From a virus: 22,986 bases of DNA. The stretch lies in IMG/VR virus record IMGVR_UViG_3300021961_000672, positions 1-22,986 of that record; one strand, 5' to 3'. Position 1 is the first letter of the stretch. Each line of letters starts with the position of its first letter. Positions 16,048-22,872 of the stretch are shown one piece after another. A program made the translations under genes and the position numbers. The notes beneath the pieces were generated by a model, which made no database searches, was not told the DNA's origin, and saw nothing but the letters and a program-made list of their open reading frames with translations.

Positions 16048-16499
16048 CAGAAAATCCTTGCAAGTCGAACATAGTCCCGCTTGTCGGGTCCATATGCCTT
16101 CATAACCCCTTCGCTAGTAAATCCTAAAGATTTTGCATATCGTAATGCTATCACATCGCTTGCATCTACTGACATGTGCAATCGATGTGCTTGCAAAGTG
16201 ATAGCGTCGCTATCAATGTGATATCTCGATTGGCGTATTGTAGCTATCGGATAGCGTTCAATTAGATATCCAGACAGGAACCAGCACTCATAAACGCCTG
16301 GCCATTGCGGTATGTAGCCCCAAGAGCAAGCCGGACCCTCACCATCTACTATAGCTGTGCAGCTTAGGCCTAATGCCTCTTGCTGTTTTAGCTTATCCAT
16401 ATAACCAGGCACTTGCTCTATGTTCCGCCTTTCTGCTTCGCGGATGTCAATTGCCTTGATGTGATACCATCGAAATGGTACGATCGTAACCTTTGGCAT
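16047..16499 (-). CDS. GNAT-fold protein, T7 gp13-like
   Basis: 150 residues. The second half has the acetyltransferase-like ending: LHMSVDASDVIALRYAKSLG, F-T-S-E-G-V, then an aromatic and Arg. The first half (IKAIDIREAERRNIEQV, SCTAIVDGEGPACSWGYIP) follows the pattern of phage gp13-type proteins (DUF2833), which are GNAT-like and were once called internal virion protein A. T7 gp13 is 138 residues. Whether it acetylates anything is unknown; the usual Q/R-x-x-G-x-A acetyl-CoA loop is not obvious. TAATG overlap with the large terminase gene. Confidence 0.65.
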   Translation of the reverse strand: MPKVTIVPFRWYHIKAIDIREAERRNIEQVPGYMDKLKQQEALGLSCTAIVDGEGPACSWGYIPQWPGVYECWFLSGYLIERYPIATIRQSRYHIDSDAITLQAHRLHMSVDASDVIALRYAKSLGFTSEGVMKAYGPDKRDYVRLARIF

Positions 16500-18043
16500 T
16501 AGAATACGCTAAAATCAGATGTTGCCACAAACTGCTTGCCGCTAGGACCAGACTTGCCGCGAGTGATATACTTGTGTTCGCCGCCGCCCATCATCAGATA
16601 GCCAAACGCATCGCCGACATGTGAGTGTTCGTTCTTATGTGGACTATCCTTGAACCGCTCATGGCCAGCACCGACAGCGACACGCTTGAAATGGTAGCCG
16701 CCGGCAAGTGACTTCCTGAGCCGGTGGCAGTCACGATGGATCAGCAAACCGGGTCTGCCATTGACCAGCCGCTGCATCGGTGCAGCACCGGCCTCACGGC
16801 GCACCATGAAATCGTTCGATGCCGTTGGCTGCGCCTTCAGGCCGACCGATTGCAAATGCTCGAAGGCCGTTACCTCAAAGATTTCATCCCGCTTCATACC
16901 AGCAGGATCGCCCCATATAAAAACCTGGGACATGCGAAACTTCGTGTTGATCTCGCTCAACAGCATGTGCGTAAATTTTTCCAGCCCCATGCTGAACGAT
17001 ACAAGTTCATGGACCACATGCCAGCGGCCCTCGATCTTCTGGCCAAACACTGCAGCAGGCGTCAAACCAAAGTCCAGCCCGATATGCACATCCTCACCTT
17101 CGCGGATGCGTAAATCATCGACCATCGTCGAATCATCGTATTCATGCCACACAGGTCGCCCTTCCTGCACATATACGTACTCGCCCTGCGCATAGCACCT
17201 GATCCAGTCCAGGTTTTTGCCGGCAAGCTGCTGGGCATAATACCCCATCGGCAGATTGTTGATGTTCTCAGCGGACGTATTCTCCTTCCAGAACTTGCCG
17301 GCAGAGAAAATCGCCTCGTCGTCGTCAAAGGACTCGACTACGCCACCAGGCTGCTTAAAGAACGTCCACTTGTACTGGCCCCGGATCGGCTCCTTCTCAG
17401 CCAGCTTATACCACCAATGGTCATCGTCCATCGGGTTGGTATCCATCCAAATGCCGCGCCATGTCGGCCCACCATTAGCTTTTGTAGGAAAGCGACCGAC
17501 GCGATGGGTCAATCCGTCTATCACTGCCTTGGGCAACTCTCGTGCTTCGTTTACCCATGCGCCGGTCAATTCCAATGATAGCAGCTTTCTGACATCTTTG
17601 GGCTGGTCCAATGCCAAAAAAATTACTTCGCAGTCAATGCCTGGAACGTCACCCCTCGCCGGCAGCTTGATGTGATGCGTGATCGGCGGGGACCAGCGCA
17701 TGGCACCCCAAACATTCTCAGGAAACAGTTCCTGCCAAGTCTTGATCGTCGTTGTCCGCAACTCAGGATAAGAGTTACGCACAATCACAAACCGCGTGTA
17801 CCTTATATGGTCCTGCGGCGATGGTGCCTGCTTGACTGCTCGCAAGATAATCTCAGCCGCAGACGCATACGACTTGCCTGAGCCGACAGGCCCAAGCAAG
17901 CCGCGAACAAAGCTGTCATCATTCAGAAACCGCCAGACAACCGGCGACTTGCTGAAATCAAGGTCCAGCCCCTCCAGCGCCTCCTGCTCCGTCTGCTTTT
18001 TCGGTCGCTTCGACTTGTCCGTCGCTGCCCTCGTTCTCGCCAT
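16499..18043 (-). CDS. terL: Terminase large subunit
   Basis: 514 residues. The ATPase domain has Walker A GPVGSGKS at 51-58, a Walker B-like GAWVNEARE with the catalytic Glu, and the coupling motif MDTNPMDDDHW. The nuclease domain starts with IGLDFGLTPAAVFG (first RNase H-type Asp), then FIWGDPAGMKRDE and a late HVGDAFGYLM with the last acidic residue. It packages DNA into the prohead and cuts it. The start at 18043 lies inside the small terminase gene, behind AAAGGA eight bases upstream, so 86 nt are read in two frames. Confidence 0.95.
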   Translation of the reverse strand: MARTRAATDKSKRPKKQTEQEALEGLDLDFSKSPVVWRFLNDDSFVRGLLGPVGSGKSYASAAEIILRAVKQAPSPQDHIRYTRFVIVRNSYPELRTTTIKTWQELFPENVWGAMRWSPPITHHIKLPARGDVPGIDCEVIFLALDQPKDVRKLLSLELTGAWVNEARELPKAVIDGLTHRVGRFPTKANGGPTWRGIWMDTNPMDDDHWWYKLAEKEPIRGQYKWTFFKQPGGVVESFDDDEAIFSAGKFWKENTSAENINNLPMGYYAQQLAGKNLDWIRCYAQGEYVYVQEGRPVWHEYDDSTMVDDLRIREGEDVHIGLDFGLTPAAVFGQKIEGRWHVVHELVSFSMGLEKFTHMLLSEINTKFRMSQVFIWGDPAGMKRDEIFEVTAFEHLQSVGLKAQPTASNDFMVRREAGAAPMQRLVNGRPGLLIHRDCHRLRKSLAGGYHFKRVAVGAGHERFKDSPHKNEHSHVGDAFGYLMMGGGEHKYITRGKSGPSGKQFVATSDFSVF

Positions 18044-18416
18044 CCGTCAGTTCCTTTGGTCCACGCAAGTTAATCCCGACGAGGCTTGGACGCTTGTCAG
18101 CATCATCAGTCCCATCCAGCAGTCCCTCTGCCCGCGCCAGCAGCCGCAACGCAGACAGCTTATCGTGCATCTCGACCTCGACCTGATTACCAACAGCCGT
18201 TGGCGTGATCTTGATCTTCTTGATCCCACGCCGCGCTCGCTCTGGCAACTGATCGGACGGCACGATCTGCACATTCGTGATCTGACCAAACTCGTTCGTT
18301 TGCCAAGACAGTACGTCAGTGATCTGCGATGCACCCACCGCTTCGATCTCCTGACGTACCGCCTCGCGGCCCTCCGTCCCTCTGCTAATCAAATCACGCC
18401 TGCTGATCTTCTTCAT
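17958..18416 (-). CDS. terS: Terminase small subunit (putative)
   Basis: 152 residues from ATG 18416, which follows the primase stop by two bases; a longer frame begins with TTG inside that gene and is less likely. The N-terminus is basic (KKISRRDLISRG). A central beta part (TAVGNQVEVEMHDK) leads to LSALRLLARAEGLL, a helix pattern shared by the C-terminal region of many small terminase subunits. The last ~30 residues (Glu/Asp, then Gly/Ala repeats) are low complexity and coincide with the overlap with the large subunit. Position right before the large subunit supports the role. DNA recognition elements are not clear. Confidence 0.72.
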   Translation of the reverse strand: MKKISRRDLISRGTEGREAVRQEIEAVGASQITDVLSWQTNEFGQITNVQIVPSDQLPERARRGIKKIKITPTAVGNQVEVEMHDKLSALRLLARAEGLLDGTDDADKRPSLVGINLRGPKELTDGENEGSDGQVEATEKADGAGGAGGAGP

Positions 18417-18418
18417 CT

Positions 18419-20287
18419 TTAAACTATCCAAACGTGATCGCCCCAAACTGCGATCGTGCCACGTTGTAGCAAGCTGTCAAAGCATCGTTGAAATCTCTTT
18501 CTAAGTGTTTCTTGCTCTGCGCCACCAAGTTTATAATAATACTCACGGACTGTGCGTAGTTTAACACACTTGGCATCAAACGGTATGTGATTACTACCAA
18601 CAACCTCACCGCATTCCGCGATAGCCATTTCAATAGCGTCAAATAATTGCTGCTGATGCCTCGTCAACGGTTTCGACTTAGCCTTCAGATCGTGCATGCC
18701 ATCCTCATCCAGCGGCACGCAAACAAGGCTTGACTTGCCACCGATAGGCGATAATGCAACAACCTCCATCTTATAGCCAATGTCAAATCCGTCTTCACCA
18801 TCCTTCATCTTCGTGACGGCCAATTTGCCAATGCGATTAGGACTGTCTTCATCGCTGATCTTTGTAAGCTCATATTCTGCATCCAAAGCACCAAGCCATG
18901 AACTGTGACCGCGACTTCCTGCCGCCTCATTCTTACCAGCATGATGCACAACAAGGACAGAACAACCAAGTTGATCTTGGATCAGACCACAGCGGCTGAT
19001 AAATCCGCCCATTGCTTCAGATGTGTTCTCATCGCCCCCACCAAACGCACGGTTCAATGTATCAACCACCAACATCGCCGGTTTGATATTTAATGCACCC
19101 ACAGCCTGCACCAATGCAATTGCATCGTCTTCTGTCGATCGCAAATCAAGTTGCGAGCGCAAAAAATATACAGGTGGCTCGTCTATGCCGTAATGACTTG
19201 CCAACGCATCAAGCCTTGGCTTCAAGCCGCTTCCACCTTCGCCCATAATATAAACGACCGGACCTTGCACAGTTGACCGACCAAATGCCTCTTGCCCCAT
19301 TGCAATCATTGCCGACAAGTACAACGCCACAAATGATTTGTAAGACCCTGGCCTGCCGTACATGCCACACAGTCCACCAGCCGGCAGCAGCTTGTCGATC
19401 TGCCACGCAACCTCGATGTCCTCGATGTCTGCCCACGATGTCAACGATATGCGCGGACGATCAACCGTGTTCTGCGCAGCCTCAATAATATCAGGCTTGA
19501 TCTCCGGCTGCTGCAACGGATCATAGAACGGGCAACCCTTTGCCAGATCAATCAGCCGGTCTTTCGTACCGCCCATGATGATCCAGTCCACAGCATCGCC
19601 CTTGCGCGGCAAATCCGGCAGACGAAGTACCCTGACCGATCGCGCCGTGCCTGTCAAAGCATCGGCCACAATCCTTGCATGGCGCTCGCCCGGCTCATCA
19701 TTATCAGGCAAAATAACGACAGGACGGCTGCGGAAGTAATCATTCAAACTTGGCCACCATCGACCGGCACCGCCGTGCGCTGTCGTTGCCACCAGCCCAA
19801 GGCTTGCCACCGCGTCGGCAGTCTTCTCTCCTTCACACACGAAGATCGGACCCGTGCTGTTCAGAATATCGGCAAGCCGATACGGCAATGCCGTGACGCC
19901 GGCCATAGAATATATAGGATTGCCATCGTCGGCGATCTGACGCTGCCGGTAAGTCTTGCCGTCGCTGCTGTCTATGCGGACAACCTGATAACGGATCACG
20001 CCGTCAGCGTCTGTGTAATTATATGCAGTCTCTGTTCGCTGGCCAGTTTTAGGCAAACCAAATTCCGCCATGCGATCGACAACGCTGATATCAGGCTCCT
20101 GCATACGGATCAAGTCAGCCAGCCCGCCGCCTTGGTCCAATTCGTGATCGAACCAGATTTCTTTCTCCAGGTCGATCGCTTTGCTGCCGTGGCTGCCGTA
20201 CCGCAATTGCTTGCCTGTCGATAGCCGCTCATTGGGTGGACCCCAATATTGCTTTGCAGCTCTCAGTAATGGTTCCAAATAAGACAT
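18419..20287 (-). CDS. TOPRIM primase / RepA-type helicase
   Basis: 622 residues. The N-terminal region resembles D5/RepB-type primase openings (IWFDHELDQGGGLADLI), without a CHC2 zinc finger. The TOPRIM domain has FVCEGEKTADAV (E152) and ILPDNDEPG (D195, D197). An ATPase of the RepA/AAA_25 type follows: Walker A GRPGSYKS near 311-318, IMGEGG, Walker B AMLVVDTLNRAFGGGDEN, then LVVHHAGK as sensor. The C-terminal ~120 residues look like a winged-helix module (LTRHQQQLFDAI ... WGDHVWIV). It likely primes and unwinds phage DNA. The start ATG follows GGGGGACAG, which lies in a hairpin (20292-20308). Confidence 0.9.
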   Translation of the reverse strand: MSYLEPLLRAAKQYWGPPNERLSTGKQLRYGSHGSKAIDLEKEIWFDHELDQGGGLADLIRMQEPDISVVDRMAEFGLPKTGQRTETAYNYTDADGVIRYQVVRIDSSDGKTYRQRQIADDGNPIYSMAGVTALPYRLADILNSTGPIFVCEGEKTADAVASLGLVATTAHGGAGRWWPSLNDYFRSRPVVILPDNDEPGERHARIVADALTGTARSVRVLRLPDLPRKGDAVDWIIMGGTKDRLIDLAKGCPFYDPLQQPEIKPDIIEAAQNTVDRPRISLTSWADIEDIEVAWQIDKLLPAGGLCGMYGRPGSYKSFVALYLSAMIAMGQEAFGRSTVQGPVVYIMGEGGSGLKPRLDALASHYGIDEPPVYFLRSQLDLRSTEDDAIALVQAVGALNIKPAMLVVDTLNRAFGGGDENTSEAMGGFISRCGLIQDQLGCSVLVVHHAGKNEAAGSRGHSSWLGALDAEYELTKISDEDSPNRIGKLAVTKMKDGEDGFDIGYKMEVVALSPIGGKSSLVCVPLDEDGMHDLKAKSKPLTRHQQQLFDAIEMAIAECGEVVGSNHIPFDAKCVKLRTVREYYYKLGGAEQETLRKRFQRCFDSLLQRGTIAVWGDHVWIV

Positions 20288-20291
20288 CTGT

Positions 20292-20328
20292 CCCCCGACA
20301 AATGGGGGCGAGCTTGACTGCCCGCCCC
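20292..20328 (-). promoter_or_regulatory. Two mutually exclusive hairpins before the primase-helicase start
   Basis: On the transcript, hairpin A pairs GGGGCGGGC (20328-20320) with GCTCGCCCC (20313-20305), 9 bp with one G-U, loop AGTCAA. Hairpin B pairs CCCCC (20308-20304) with GGGGG (20296-20292), loop ATTTGTC. The C-run is used by both, so only one can form. Hairpin B buries GGGGGA, the Shine-Dalgarno of the primase-helicase 4 nt before its ATG; hairpin A would free it. A starts 7 nt after the upstream stop, so ribosomes finishing that gene could influence the choice. Pairing is seen; regulation is inferred. Confidence 0.5.
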
Positions 20329-20335
20329 TTCGCTA

Positions 20336-20872
20336 TCAAAAATCGTCGCTTTCGATATCATCCTCCGGTGCTGCTTCCGGTGCAGCCTCATCCCACTCAA
20401 TGCTATCGCGTGCGACCCACTTAACGATCTCGAACTTAGGCTTGCGCGTGTTACCCTTGCCAACCTTCATGGCTTCAGAGCCAACGTATTTGACAACCGG
20501 AACCTTGCCAGCGTTCTTCTCCTTTGCGTTCCATATTTCTTCAAACACGCTCTCGAAACCCATGACAGGGCCGGTGCCAGTGGATGACCACTCGACAACG
20601 CCAATGTCTTTCACGAACAGCTTTATCGAGAACCCGCGACGATAGTCACCGTCCGGCCTCTTCCCCTGCACGCCTAAACGCTCGTCCCAAACCCACTGCG
20701 GTGCCTGACCCTCCGCCATTAGCCCCCAGCCGGACTTTACCGATCCATGATCGATAACAAACTGCTTGAGTTCAACTTCCTCTTTATTGACCACCCACGC
20801 ATTCATCGAGGGCATATAGCGGATATACTTGCCGCCACCATTGCTGGAATTGCTAAGACCTAATATTGACAT
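20336..20872 (-). CDS. Candidate single-stranded DNA-binding protein
   Basis: 178 residues. The body is beta-rich with many aromatics (KYIRYMPSMNAWVVNKEE, GWGLMAEG, PQWVWDE) and basic patches (KGNTRKPKFEIVKW). The C-terminus is a strongly acidic tail ending DDIESDDF. An acidic tail with a terminal Phe is the hallmark by which T7 gp2.5 and bacterial SSB bind replication partners. It sits directly before the primase-helicase. I do not recognise a classic OB-fold signature, so the assignment rests on tail, composition and neighbour. The ATG follows AAAGG by eight bases. Confidence 0.6.
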   Translation of the reverse strand: MSILGLSNSSNGGGKYIRYMPSMNAWVVNKEEVELKQFVIDHGSVKSGWGLMAEGQAPQWVWDERLGVQGKRPDGDYRRGFSIKLFVKDIGVVEWSSTGTGPVMGFESVFEEIWNAKEKNAGKVPVVKYVGSEAMKVGKGNTRKPKFEIVKWVARDSIEWDEAAPEAAPEDDIESDDF

Positions 20873-20904
20873 GCTGTTAACCTTTCACAGTTTTGAGTTA
20901 ATCC

Positions 20905-20992
20905 CCGAAAAGGGCCAGCACCTAAGTGCTGGCCTAGTCGAGGGGACAATCAAACGAGATCAACCCAGTGATCTCAACGCATCACATGATGC
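20905..20992 (-). terminator. Cluster of three hairpins after the exported peptidase gene
   Basis: Between the peptidase stop and the SSB-like gene. In transcription order: GCATCA/TGATGC (20992-20979), GAGATCA/TGATCTC with loop CTGGGT (20975-20956), and GGCCAGCAC/GTGCTGGCC with loop TTAG (20934-20913). The last is followed by CTTTTC. Flanking CCCC (20945-20942) and GGGG (20906-20903) can extend it. The last stem resembles an intrinsic terminator with a short U-run, so partial termination is likely. No coding frame is seen in the 133-nt gap. Confidence 0.6.
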
Positions 20993-21005
20993 GCCCCACC
21001 GTTGA

Positions 21006-21365
21006 TTAGCGGCGAGATCGTGACCGACATCGAATATGATGTCGGTGTTCGTTGCCACCAACACTGAGATGTATGTGCCGGTGATGTGTGCATCTGGCGT
21101 AAGTGATAACACCAAATCCCTTACTTAAAGCCGCGCGTATGATGCCACGCTTCCACTTGACATCAACAGCCCCACGACGCTTGTCGCAATAAGAGTGCAA
21201 AGAAGCACGCCGTTTGCCTCGTATCCGCGCACCGCGTCGATAACTGCTAACAACCGTCAACTTGTGATAGCGCACAAATTCACGCAGTGCCGGCGGCGTG
21301 CAATGCAACGACGATGCCTGCGCAGGCGCAATGCCCAAAAATGCCGCCAAAAAAAATACCATCAT
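21006..21365 (-). CDS. Exported M15-type peptidase candidate (119 aa)
   Basis: From ATG 21365 (ATGA overlap with the RuvC-like gene). A second ATG follows at once; an upstream TTG is unlikely. Residues 1-17 are a signal peptide (hydrophobic VFFLAAFLGIAP, then AQA cleavage). The mature part has VVSSYRRGARIRG, SLH with H57, GAVDV with D68, and HRHIHLSVG with H97/H99, the order of zinc ligands in M15 D,D-peptidases. The H-to-D spacing is longer than in the two-domain enzyme at 14639-15811 (an extra YCDKR-like insert), so activity is not certain. Very basic, with an Arg/His-rich C-terminus (HRHHIRCRSRSRR). Export to the periplasm would suit cell-wall cutting at lysis. No transglycosylase domain. 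Confidence 0.62.
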   Translation of the reverse strand: MMVFFLAAFLGIAPAQASSLHCTPPALREFVRYHKLTVVSSYRRGARIRGKRRASLHSYCDKRRGAVDVKWKRGIIRAALSKGFGVITYARCTHHRHIHLSVGGNEHRHHIRCRSRSRR

Positions 21366-21829
21366 TTGGTAACACCCCACCAAGCGATCAAAGCCGCGTC
21401 AGCGCGACCATCGTCCTTAGCCCGCGCAAAATACGTCGCAAATGCAGGAAACAACTCAGCAGCCCTAAGCCGCGCGCCACCCTTGCCGCCACGAGTTCCC
21501 GTAAACTTCTGCCACCGCTGCGGCGCGACCACTGTCGTCGGCACCATCAAGGCACCCAAACATCCCTCCAGCATGCCGACCGTCCGGCCAAATTGATACA
21601 TGCTAGACACACCCTGCCCAGGCCTCGCACCAACTAACTCCAAATACGCATGCGTCGGTTCGTACTTGCGCAGCAGGCCGGCGACGATCGGCGTCGATAC
21701 CTCACGCTTCAGCTTGCCGTTGCGCTTGACAACAAGCACAGGCATGTCATGTATCTCAAGTACACACTTCTCATCATCAAAAAATGCCAAGGCACCTGAC
21801 GCGCCTGGATCAATGCCAACGATCCACAT
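21362..21829 (-). CDS. RuvC-like Holliday-junction resolvase
   Basis: 155 residues with the RNase H-fold acidic residues of RuvC: D7 in IVGIDPGASGALAFF, E64 in HAYLELVGARPGQG, and the pair in DDGRADAALIAWW (D140, D144). Phage RuvC-type nucleases cut branched replication intermediates before packaging. The length is slightly below that of bacterial RuvC (about 170). The start has a near-perfect Shine-Dalgarno GGGAGG seven bases upstream. That site lies within the reading frame of the small membrane protein, which overlaps this start by 20 nt. Confidence 0.87.
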   Translation of the reverse strand: MWIVGIDPGASGALAFFDDEKCVLEIHDMPVLVVKRNGKLKREVSTPIVAGLLRKYEPTHAYLELVGARPGQGVSSMYQFGRTVGMLEGCLGALMVPTTVVAPQRWQKFTGTRGGKGGARLRAAELFPAFATYFARAKDDGRADAALIAWWGVTK

Positions 21830-21944
21830 CGAATAGCCTCCCGATCTCTTGACGCGTACACCAAAAGACTGCGACGCAGAGAATGTTCAGGACAATCAGC
21901 GGAACCACCAGCAGGCCCAACACAATTGAAGCAACCGTTGTCAT
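21810..21944 (-). CDS. 44-residue single-span membrane protein
   Basis: A short frame starting at ATG 21944, which overlaps the stop of the ribbon-helix-helix gene as ATGA and has AGAGGA just upstream. It ends inside the RuvC-like gene at 21810. Residues 3-28 are an uninterrupted hydrophobic helix (TVASIVLGLLVVPLIVLNIL and on to VFW), and the rest is a short charged tail (TRQEIGRLFDVDRWH). It fills what would otherwise be the only real gap in this gene run. It may be a small holin-like or membrane-tethering protein. I do not recognise a family; size, one span and closeness to an exported peptidase are the only hints. Confidence 0.6.
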   Translation of the reverse strand: MTTVASIVLGLLVVPLIVLNILCVAVFWCTRQEIGRLFDVDRWH

Positions 21945-22132
21945 CTCGTCCTCTCGACTGCCTGACGCAACCGATCAACAGGCGGTTGCTGGGCATTGAT
22001 CTCCGCAAAGCGACGGCGCAAAGCATCTTCAATAAACGCAGCCATCGATCTGTGCGGACCCTTCTCAACATGATGCTTGAGGCTCTCAACAGTTGAAGTG
22101 TTCAACCGTATGTAGATAGGCTTGTAGTTCAT
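21941..22132 (-). CDS. Ribbon-helix-helix DNA-binding protein
   Basis: 63 residues. The pattern PIYIRLNTSTVESLKHHVEK, then SMAAFIEDALRRRF, is a ribbon-helix-helix (Arc/MetJ/CopG type): a beta strand with alternating polar residues (Y-x-R-x-N), helix 1, a turn and helix 2. Such dimers bind palindromic operators. The C-terminal ~20 residues are an Arg/Gln-rich tail. ATGA overlaps at both ends. The ATATCGATAT palindrome in the promoter at 22837-22846 is a possible target, which would make it an autoregulator of this operon; that is inference. Confidence 0.8.
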   Translation of the reverse strand: MNYKPIYIRLNTSTVESLKHHVEKGPHRSMAAFIEDALRRRFAEINAQQPPVDRLRQAVERTR

Positions 22133-22425
22133 AATCCCTGCTCTCCATACCCGCCCTCATTAGGCCGGCTATTCCTCTCGATCTCATCAACCACAAGCTG
22201 GGCGTAACCAGCAATGTCTAACCAATGATCCTTCAACCGGCCACCAGACATCGCACGGGCAAGCTTCATCATAATCATGTGCATACACATCCGCTCAATA
22301 TGGGTCATAGCTGCGCAGTTGTTGCTTCCATAAAAAATATCCCACATGCCGCAAACAGCATCGGAAACATCGTTGACATTCCCATGCTCCTTGTCCTTAG
22401 CATCAAGCAGTACGTGTATGTTCAT
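22129..22425 (-). CDS. DUF6378-like phage protein
   Basis: 98 residues. The order NVNDVSDAVCGMWDIFYG, then a Met-rich helix IERMCMHMIMMKLARAMSGG, then DHWLDIAGYAQLVVDEI follows the pattern of DUF6378-type phage proteins (an N-x-x-x-I/V...W opening, ALMM-K-x-AR, and a D-x-x-D-I-A-G-Y helix). The helical fold recalls MazG-like nucleotide hydrolases in general layout, but the metal-binding Glu residues of that family are not apparent. The function is unknown. It overlaps the upstream gene by 23 nt and the downstream gene by ATGA. Confidence 0.66.
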   Translation of the reverse strand: MNIHVLLDAKDKEHGNVNDVSDAVCGMWDIFYGSNNCAAMTHIERMCMHMIMMKLARAMSGGRLKDHWLDIAGYAQLVVDEIERNSRPNEGGYGEQGL

Positions 22426-22804
22426 ACTTTTTAACCCCGTGCATTACAGTCGTATGGTCACGATTCAAAAGTCCGCCGATCGTAGGGTACGACATGCCAG
22501 CCCGGCGCATCTCCCACATGCACTCATGCCGACACGCAACCAGCCTGTTCGACCTCTTTGCGCTGGAAATCTCCCGCCATGTCAACTCATGGCGTTGAAG
22601 GATCGGCTCAATAACCTCACGGATCGGGCCAACCGGAGCGCCAGCCAGCAAAGGTGGACGCAAATCAGGCTTCGGCTCCGGCGGTAAAGGTGGTGGTGGC
22701 GGCGGAGGAGCCATAGCAATCTGGGCGGCCCTGGCAGCCGCCGCTATCCGCTGCTTGATGGCAGCGTAGTGCGCGCGAAGTTCCTGCGGTGTTTTGAAAT
22801 CCAT
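22403..22804 (-). CDS. DnaA domain IV-like DNA-binding protein
   Basis: 133 residues. Residues ~60-128 resemble the C-terminal DNA-binding domain of the bacterial initiator DnaA: the basic loop SAKRSNRLVACRHECMW, the helix SYPTIGGLLN, and RDHTTVMHGVKKY at 115-127, which matches the DnaA signature that reads the DnaA box. There is no AAA+ ATPase domain. The N-terminal ~30 residues are an Ala/Arg/Gln helix, then seven prolines (33-39) in a longer Pro-rich linker. It may occupy DnaA boxes on phage or host DNA, or act as a transcription regulator. The first gene after the promoter at 22829-22857; GGGAG is six bases before the ATG. Confidence 0.83.
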   Translation of the reverse strand: MDFKTPQELRAHYAAIKQRIAAAARAAQIAMAPPPPPPPLPPEPKPDLRPPLLAGAPVGPIREVIEPILQRHELTWREISSAKRSNRLVACRHECMWEMRRAGMSYPTIGGLLNRDHTTVMHGVKKYEHTRTA

Positions 22805-22828
22805 GTATGTCTCCCTCGTGACTGTGTG

Positions 22829-22857
22829 GCGATAGCATATCGATATATTGCTGACAA
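22829..22857 (-). promoter_or_regulatory. Alphaproteobacterial-type housekeeping promoter
   Basis: On the minus strand TTGTCAG, 14 nt, GCTATCGC. The Caulobacter housekeeping consensus is TTGACGS, 10-14 nt, GCTANAWC; the -35 matches at 5 of 7 and the -10 at 6 of 8. An alternative E. coli-type reading (TTGTCA, 17 nt, TATCGC) is weaker at the -10. The start would be about 15-20 nt before the ATG of the DnaA-like gene. The perfect 10-bp palindrome ATATCGATAT (22837-22846) lies between the two elements, an apt operator position. Confidence 0.6.
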
Positions 22858-22872
22858 GTGGCGTGTGGGGCC

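Noticed and set aside
18417-18446. Longer small terminase starting at TTG
   Set aside because: It overlaps the end of the primase-helicase gene, while the ATG at 18416 immediately follows that gene's stop.
21709-22089. 126-residue minus-strand frame across the regulator and resolvase genes
   Set aside because: It overlaps the ribbon-helix-helix, micro-protein and RuvC-like frames, all better supported, and has shadow-like Arg/Cys/Ser composition.
216-22687. Plus-strand open frames throughout the window
   Set aside because: All lie opposite or within well-supported minus-strand genes, have poor Shine-Dalgarno sites and Arg/Ser/Cys-rich translations typical of shadow frames.
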